64,000 nucleotides of DNA, taken from contig JAPFFF010000054.1 in the NCBI GenBank assembly GCA_039105265.1, positions 682,001-746,000 of the forward strand. Reading direction: 5' to 3'. The notes below the pieces were generated by a model. The model was not told the origin of the DNA. It did no database searches and worked only from the letters and a program-made list of their open reading frames with translations. Positions 51,979 to 59,100 of this stretch are shown piece after piece (positions within the stretch are counted from its first letter, which is position 1; the number at the start of each line of letters is the position of its first letter). This DNA comes from Tritrichomonas musculus (taxonomy: Eukaryota; Parabasalia; Tritrichomonadida; Tritrichomonadidae). The position numbers were made by a program, and so were the translations under genes.

Positions 51979-52379
51979 AATCGTATTTTTCTACGCCACT
52001 TTTTGAAAGCTTTTAAACTTTTTGAATACTTTCTTATACATTTTTTATTCAATTTTTGCTAAATAATGCATAAATATTTTGTTCAAATGGCTTCCCGATT
52101 CATCCAGCAATTCAAGGAGCCTGATTCGGCTTCGCGCAGCCCTGTGGTGATCACTGGTGCGTATATTCCTGAAAAATTATGTAAAAATAAAAAAAAAATT
52201 ATATCAAAAAAAGCAAATAGTTAAAATTTTAAAGAAAAATATAAATTTACGATTTTTTTGGTTAATTTTCCTAACAGAGTAAGTTAAATTTCACCTTAAG
52301 ATGGCGGTTTTTTACTTTCCATGAATAGCTATTCACGGATAGAAAAACCATTCAAAAAGTGGCGTAGAAAAAAACGATT
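51979..52379. repeat. Nested inverted repeat, possible inserted MITE
   Basis: AATCGTATTTTTCTACGCCACTTTTTGAA at 51979-52007 is matched as reverse complement at 52351-52379 with one mismatch over 29 bases. About 343 bp lie between the arms. It sits inside the 0.9-kb element, so it may be a second element that jumped into the first, or an inner part of a single element. No target duplication could be fixed. Confidence 0.6.
52066..52224 (+). other. Less A+T-rich island with a 52-codon open frame inside the nested repeat
   Basis: A frame starting at the ATG of 52066 reads MHKYFVQMASRFIQQFKEPD and continues SASRSPVVITGAYIPEKLC before turning Lys-rich. The core (about 52085-52175) is far richer in G and C than the surrounding mobile DNA. 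It could be a captured piece of a gene. The short frame and its location make it a weak coding candidate. Confidence 0.25.
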
Positions 52380-52659
52380 ATCCATTTTATAATATTTAAA
52401 AATAAATAATAGAATGTATTGATGTTTATTTTAAGATTAAAATCAAAAAATACATTCTTTTTTATGAAATATTTGAGATTAAATTACGATCATATATTTA
52501 TCAAAAAGTTTAATTGAAAATTCTGATATCAAAAGCTGAGAAACTAAATTCTCGATCTCTGAAATTGATCTCGAGAATCTGTGCATATTTATGTATCGAT
52601 ATCAAAAAGTCAATCAATTATCGATCTCGAGAATCGGAGAATAACAAGTCTACAATTAT

Positions 52660-53670
52660 GTCCTTAATCTTGATGTTTTTTCATCGCCTTTTTAAAAGAT
52701 ATCTTTATGCCAAACTCATAAATTATGTTGTAAATCAATGATTTATGATTAAAAGCTATTGTTCATTCATAATTTAAAGATAATCAATTGATCTTCATTA
52801 TTTCTTGCTATGATATCAGAGTTGGTCAATATTGAAGTTGATTGTCAGTGAACCAACGGTATTTTGGTTCATAATAAAGGATTCAATTTGGCCATAATAT
52901 AAAAAAATACGTAGTATTAAATACAATGAATTTAAGGCAATGTTATAAATAAAGATTAGCATTCATTTATTTATTAAAAGCACTTTACAATTAATTTTAC
53001 AGAGTGAAGATCGGTTTTGTTTAATAAAGATACCAATTAGGTTTTTTCAATAATTTTGTGATAAAAATTTCTGCCGGAAAATGTGCATTAAAACCGCAGT
53101 TGCTGTGAAAAGAGAAAATAAAACAGAATATATTCCTTTATTTTATTATAGAAGGTTATATACCTCGTTACCTTTTTTTAACAACTGAAATTAGAAGCCA
53201 GTAATATCCTGAAGACAAAACAGCTCATATCAAAATTGTGTCGAGCTCAGAGCTGATTTATGATGGAATTAATCATCTGGAACCATTAAGCAAGTGAAAA
53301 ATATCCCAAAAATTTACGGAAAAATTATATATACGAACTCAGTTCTGGAAGGAAAAAAAAAAAAAAAAAAAAAACAGAAACAAAAGCTTAACAACTGAAA
53401 CTATTCACAGTGCCCAATCCTTTCTCAAAGAGAAAGAAATAAACAAGAGCAGACTGTCATGATATTTATGAAACTATTAAATAAATCAAAATGGAGGAAT
53501 TAAATGGCTCAGGAATCGGATCATAGAAAATGCAAACTTTTTTGTTGTTGAAGTGGAAGAACTTTTTGAATACAAATGACTGTTAAGATAGAAAAACTTT
53601 TTGAGAAAAATTGTGATCGTTTTTATTATGAAAAAGTGTGGGTTTTTTTAAAATAATTTTTTTGATCTCA
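52660..53670. other. Intergenic, no gene seen
   Basis: About 1 kb of A+T-rich sequence with patches that are less A+T-rich (around 53180-53290 and 53395-53460) and an A run near 53350-53375. Stops occur in every frame. It may be decayed mobile DNA, but I recognise no part. Confidence 0.4.
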
Positions 53671-54000
53671 GATCGAGGTTTTATTGGATGGACTTCCCCC
53701 GTCGCTGTTGGTTCAACTCCAACCTTCTACATTGTTAGTGGAAGCTGGTAAGGGCGATGGTTGAAAAGACTCCACTCTAATTGCCACAAATTGATATCTT
53801 AAATATACTTTACAGCTTGGTTTCATCCATCACCATTGATTCCATTTCAACCTTCTTTGTTAATGTTGGCAGTTAGTCAGGGCGATGGCTGTGAAGGCTC
53901 GATCCTATTTTGGTCAAAATGATTCTACTTCAAATATACTTTACAGCTTTGTTTCATCCATCGTCATTGGTTCCATCTCAACATGTTATTCTCAAACAGC
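53671..54000. repeat. Degenerate tandem repeat, period about 130 bp
   Basis: The phrase AAATATACTTTACAGCTT occurs at 53801 and, with one change near its end, again at 53931, exactly 130 bases apart, each followed by a GTTTCATCCATC-type stretch and a TTCAAC or CTCAAC motif. An older unit precedes them from about 53671 with CAACCTTCTAC and AAGGGCGATGGTTG in the matching places. The last copy breaks off near 54000. No frame stays open across it. Confidence 0.6.
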
Positions 54001-54180
54001 TTTTTCCATTTGTTACAATTGATAGTCTAGATCTAGTATTCAAATGATGCTATTCCAATTTCAACCAAAGTTAATAAAGAACTATTATTAGATCATTAAA
54101 CTTGTTGTTTTCCTTTTCATAATTAAAACATTCGAAACAATCTTACTTCATACATTTTTTTCATTATTTTTTTCTTTCTT

Positions 54181-54182
<2 letters not shown>

Positions 54183-54213
<31 letters not shown>
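54183..54213. repeat. 31-base T run
   Basis: An uninterrupted T homopolymer just before the transposase relic. Seen on the complementary strand it is an A run, but no retroposed sequence is recognised beside it. Confidence 0.8.
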
Positions 54214-54217
<4 letters not shown>

Positions 54218-54252
54218 TTTTATTTTTACCGAATCGACATTAAATTCTTATT

Positions 54253-54965
54253 TAGTGTTTTCACTCATTACTCGAAAAGTAGCATACGACCTAGCAGCCA
54301 AAAATTCTGCAAAAACGAAATCTCAACGTATAGACTATTTTGAATTTTTTGTGGAAAACAATAATTCAACTTTCATTTATATAGATGAAGTCGGATATTC
54401 TATCGGAGCACAGCAAAAATGGGGAAGGCTCCAAAAAGGTGTCAAGTAATCCAAAAACTACCATTACAAAAAAACACCAAATACTTCAGTTTGCATGGTA
54501 ATATGCAATTCTGAAATATTATATTACAAATAAAAAGAAATGGTATATAAATATATAATAGAGAATCTTTTCAAATATTAATTTAAATAAATGATTAAGA
54601 GTACTTATAAAAACAATTGAACAACGAGGACTTCAAAATGTTATCCTAGTAATGGATAATTCAAGTGTTCATCAAAGGAATGCAATGGAAAAGATCGTTA
54701 TATGTTTTTACCACCATATTCGCCTAATTTGAATCCTATTGATAACATTTTCTGGATGATATTAAAATTCAAGAAAAAGATTCTGGGCACCTATCTAAGG
54801 TATCAATTATTAATCACCTTTAATCTTCCTTGATACTAAAAAACCGCAGCAAGACAAGCCATTATGGAGGAAGCCTCTGCTATGGTAGTATCACAAATTA
54901 CTCAAGCTTACAGTGAGAACAGTTGCCATCATATGAAGAACAACTGTTATGATGCTTATTTCTCT
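54253..54965 (+). mobile_element. Tc1/mariner-type transposase relic
   Basis: Fragments of a DDE transposase of the Tc1/mariner-IS630 group lie in order but in different frames. The first (54255-54449) contains FIYIDEVGYSIGAQQKWGRLQKGVK, with the first catalytic Asp. The second (about 54610-54700) contains VILVMDNSSVHQRNAMEKI, the DN..H box with the second Asp. The third (about 54700-54780) contains LPPYSPNLNPIDNIFWMILK, where the third acidic residue is Asp in NPID (Glu in NPIE is more common). The N-terminal helix-turn-helix DNA-binding part is missing, and stops and frame changes separate the parts. It is a dead copy. I could not find its inverted terminal repeats. Confidence 0.8.
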
Positions 54966-55308
54966 TTTTTATTTAAAATGAATTTATAAAAAATAAATCA
55001 TCAAAGTAGTAATTACTAGTTGCCTTGAGCTAGACCATTGAATATCATTGAGTGCAAACAATCTTGATTTCTCTTAAAAAAAGAGTTCGATTCAATGGTA
55101 ATACTATTGACAAAATGTAAATCTTAATAAAATTAATAAATTATTGGTATAGACTCTTTACAAAAATTGAAATCATTTCAATTATAAATACCATTTTTTA
55201 ATAAACAATCTTCTTCTTATAAAGGCATGGTCCTCTTCTCATATCTCAAAGTGTGAATTGTTTTAATATGAATAAAAAAATAAAAAATTATCAAAACCTT
55301 GACTGCAA

Positions 55309-55390
55309 GGTAGCTTGGCCGAGTGGTCTAAGGCGATGGATTCAAGTCCCATTACCGAAAGGTGCCTGGGTTCGAACCCCAGAGCTACCA
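55309..55390 (+). tRNA. trnL-CAA: tRNA-Leu (anticodon CAA)
   Basis: The 7-bp acceptor stem GGTAGCT/AGCTACC closes the gene, followed by discriminator A73. The D arm carries TGGCCGAGTGG (box A), the anticodon loop is TTCAAGT with CAA at 55343-55345, a long variable arm (ACC-GAAA-GGT) marks a class II tRNA, and the T arm is CTGGG-TTCGAAC-CCCAG (box B). CAA reads the Leu codon UUG. The anticodon stem has an A-C mismatch at its last pair (31-39). There is no intron, although CAA tRNAs carry one in several eukaryotes. CCA is not encoded. Confidence 0.93.
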
Positions 55391-55397
55391 TTTTTTT
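55391..55397 (+). terminator. RNA polymerase III terminator
   Basis: A run of seven T directly follows the discriminator base of tRNA-Leu, the usual Pol III stop signal. Confidence 0.85.
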
Positions 55398-56108
55398 CTA
55401 ATATTTACATTTTTAATTTGGTTTTGATAGATTTGTTGGGAAACAAACCATTTAGTTCATGCTGATATGCTTGAAAGAATAGAAAGAGGAAGATTTTTTT
55501 TTTTTTTTTTATTACTTTTAAATAATGTAATGTATTAATTTAACTGATTTCCATATATTATATTTTGATAAAGTAATATTTCATTATAAATCTCATATCA
55601 TTTATAAATGAAAACAACTTATTTACAATGATACACAATGGTATTTTTAAAAATGCATTAATTCAAAAACAAAAAGAGTCTAGATTTCTATTATACGATG
55701 GTATTTATTACAATCAATAACATTTTAATATTTATTTGGCATATCATCTGTATAATGCAAAGTAAAAATTAAAATTAAATCTAATTCAGAGCATTATTAT
55801 AAAAATGCATCTTTTGATATCCCAAATAATTCATAATTTAATGGTATCATAATTCTATATATATATATTAAACTCTATAGAGTATTTGTTAATATGCAAG
55901 TAGTAGATCAGATTGAAAATCGTCACACACAACTCACCTATTAATCTTATAAACGCTTACATTTAAATAAGGTTCATCTATAATATCTGCAAAATTAAGT
56001 GAAAATAAAAAAATAGTATTTTCATGATAGATAATCATATTTGCTTGATTTGTCAAAAATCAGAAGCAGATGGATTATTTCTAGTATCCAAACCTCTTTT
56101 TCGCATTA
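55398..56108. other. Intergenic, no gene seen
   Basis: About 0.7 kb of A+T-rich DNA between the tRNA and the 3' end of the 1824-aa gene. It includes a T run near 55496-55510. Nothing else is recognised. Confidence 0.5.
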
Positions 56109-59100
56109 TTATGATAAGAAAGGATTGTCTTTGACTTGTTCGCTCGAAACTTTACTAATCTGAATATTTGGATCAGATCTCAAAACAGCCATCGATATCT
56201 GATCCTCAGATTTACTCTTATACAGCTTCTTCGCTGTATCAGTTTCGGACATTGAAGATAAACTCTCTTTGCTTTTCTTGCTCTTGCTCTTCCTAGCAGC
56301 CTTTTTTTCTTCTCTCGCCTTCTTTTCCTTCAGCTTCTTCTTGCGATGCTTGCCTGCCTCCTTGAGCTCAATCGACGTTATCTTGTTCTTGAATGGCTGG
56401 TAGACGCGAATGCGAATCTTCCTCGGCTTCAGGTTTGGATCAAAGGGCTCCCTCTTCCTCGAGTTGGAAGCCATTGAGCTCGTGTCTGTGTACTCGGGCA
56501 GGCTCTGGCTGTCGATTGGATCGGTGGAGCTCGTGCCGTCTCTGGTCGCATCAGGAGAGTCGCTGTAGTCGCTGTAGCGGCTTGATGATCCGGCGCTTTC
56601 TTCGCTGGAATGATCAATGAGCCTGGACTGGCCTCTGATCAGTTCTTCAAGCTCGCCTTCGCTCTCCTCTTCAGGCTGAATTGGCTTCGTGCCTTCAACG
56701 ACTGGCTTGGCTGACTTGGTTTTCAAAATGACAGGATCGACAGGCTCTGCCTCCTCAACGACTGGTTTGATTGGCTTCGTCTCCTCAACGACTGGTTTGA
56801 TTGGCTTCGTTTCTTCAACGACTGGTTTGATTGGCTTCGTCTCCTCAACGACTGGTTTGATTGGCTTCGTTTCTTCAACGACTGGTTTGATTGGCTTCGT
56901 CTCCTCAACGACTGGTTTGATTGGCTTCGTTTCTTCAACGACTGGTTTGATTGGCTTCGTCTCCTCAACGACTGGTTTGATTGGCTTCGTTTCTTCAACG
57001 ACTGGTTTGATTGGCTTCGTTTCTTCAACGACTGGTTTGATTGGCTTCGTCTCCTCAACGACTGGTTTGATTGGCTTCGTTTCTTCAACGACAGGTTTGA
57101 TTGGCTTCGTTTCTTCAATTACTGGTTTAATCGGTTTTGTCTCTTCAATTACTGGTTTAATCGGTTTTGTCTCTTCAATTACTGGTTTAATCGGTTTTGT
57201 CTCTTCAATTACTGGTTTAATCGGTTTTGTCTCTTCAATTACTGGTTTAATCGGTTTTGTCTCTTCAATTACTGGTTTAATCGGTTTTGTCTCTTCAATT
57301 ACTGGTTTAATCGGTTTTGTTTCTTCAATTACTGGTTTAATCGGTTTTGTCTCTTCAATTGCTGGTTTAATCGGTTTTGTTTCTTCAATTACTGGTTTAA
57401 TCGGTTTTGTCTCTTCAATTACTGGTTTAATCGGTTTTGTTTCTTCAATTACTGGTTTAATCGGTTTTGTCTCTTCAATTACTGGTTTAATCGGTTTTGT
57501 CTCTTCAATTACTGGTTTAATCGGTTTTGTCTCTTCAATTACTGGTTTAATCGGTTTTGTCTCTTCAATTACTGGTTTAATCGGTTTTGTTTCTTCAATT
57601 ACTGGTTTAATCGGTTTTGTCTCTTCAATTACTGGTTTGATTGGTTTTGTTTCTTCAATTACTGGTTTAATCGGTTTTGTCTCTTCAATTACTGGTTTAA
57701 TCGGTTTTGTCTCTTCAATTACTGGTTTAATCGGTTTTGTCTCTTCAATTACTGGTTTAATCGGTTTTGTCTCTTCAATTACTGGTTTAATCGGTTTTGT
57801 CTCTTCAATTACTGGTTTAATCGGTTTTGTCTCTTCAATTGCAGGCTCTGTATCTTCACGAACAAATTCAATTGGCTTTGTATCTTCAATGACAAGTTCA
57901 ACTGGCTTTGCCTCTTCAATTACAGGCTTAATTGGCTCTGTATCTTCGCGAACAAATTCAATTGGCTTTGCTTCTTCAATGGCAAGTTCGACTGGCTTTG
58001 CCTCTTCAGCAAACAGCTCAATAGTATTCATTTCCTCGATTACAAGCTGAACTGTCTTTGTCTCGTACACAAATGGCTTAACCGGCTTTGTTTCTTCAAT
58101 TACAAGTTTAACTTGCTTCGTCTCTTCAACGGGAGGAGTCTCTTTTGGCGTCTCTTTGACCTCCACCTTTAATGGAATCGACTTTGCCTGCACTTTTTGT
58201 GGCTGGCTGTTCTTTGTTTGCACATTTTTGACCGGCTGTGCTGTCTGCTCTTTCTTTTGGTCGGGCTGGCCAGATTGTCCGTACCTTTCTGTTGTTCTAA
58301 TCTTGCTGTTCAGTCTTGCTTCAAGTGGAAACGGCTTCGATGGAACGAACTTCTTTTTGGGAGGCAAAACTACTTTCTTCTGCGTCTTTATAGGATCTGC
58401 TGGCTTCGCTTGTGGCTTGACTGTTTCTGGCGTTTTCGCTTCATTTTTGACTGGCTCTTCAATCTTAGGTGGCTCGACGTGATCGTTCAATGGCTCGTTT
58501 GTTGGCTTCACTTGTTCATTAGGATTCTCTGCTTGCTCATTCAATGCTTCTTTTGGCTCGATCGGTTTTATCTGATCTTTGAGTATATCTGTTAACTTGG
58601 ACTCGTCTTTGGGCTCCTCTGTCGGCTTTTCTTGACTCTTTATTGGAACTCCTGGCTTGACTTTCGTTTTGATTGGCTGCATCGGCTTTGTTTGAGTCTT
58701 CAACTGGAGGGATGGCTCGTTATGGCTTTTGCTTACTTTTTTAATTTGAGTTCCAGGCTTCGTTTGCGCCTTACTTGGCTCTGTTCCTTCAGTCTGCACT
58801 TTGACAGGCTCAATTATATCAACCTGATCTTTAATTACATCGTCGAGCTTTGCTTCATTTTTCACAGTCAAATCTTCTTTCTTTACTTCTTCTTTTTTAA
58901 TTTCTTCTTTCTTTACTTCTTCTTTTTTTACTTCTTCTTTTTTTACTTCTTCTTTTTTTACTTCTTCTTTTTTTACTTCTTCTTTTTTTACTTCTTCTTT
59001 CTTTACTTCTTCTTCTTTCTTTTCTTCTTCTTTTTTTACTTCTTCTTTCTTTACTTCTTCTTTTTTTACTTCTTCTTTTTTTACTTCTTCTTTTTTTACT

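Larger units (their letters stand above)
51756..52653. mobile_element. Inverted-repeat element, about 0.9 kb, unknown superfamily
   Basis: GTAGACTTGTTATT at 51756-51769 returns as its exact reverse complement at 52640-52653. AATTAT directly flanks both sides (51750-51755 and 52654-52659) and may be a 6-bp target duplication. Subterminal parts carry many GATATC and GATCTCGAGA motifs, including GAGATCTCGAGATCTC near 51915, on both sides. No transposase frame is seen. The ends are short and the duplication has an ambiguous edge, so superfamily is not assigned. A second inverted repeat lies inside. Confidence 0.6.

Noticed and set aside
51770-52741. Two open frames of 75-78 codons in the 0.9-kb inverted-repeat element
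   Set aside because: They arise from the subterminal GATATC/GATCTC repeats, which lack stops in one phase, and show no protein motif.
55253-55465. A 70-codon frame covering the tRNA
   Set aside because: The open frame is a by-product of the tRNA-Leu sequence, which folds fully into a cloverleaf.
56689-58050. A 453-codon open frame on the plus strand with the unit STTGLIGFVS
   Set aside because: It is the mirror of the 30-bp repeat array read on the opposite strand. A repeat unit that is a multiple of three and lacks a stop in that phase stays open automatically. The leftward gene continues with normal coding sequence on both sides.
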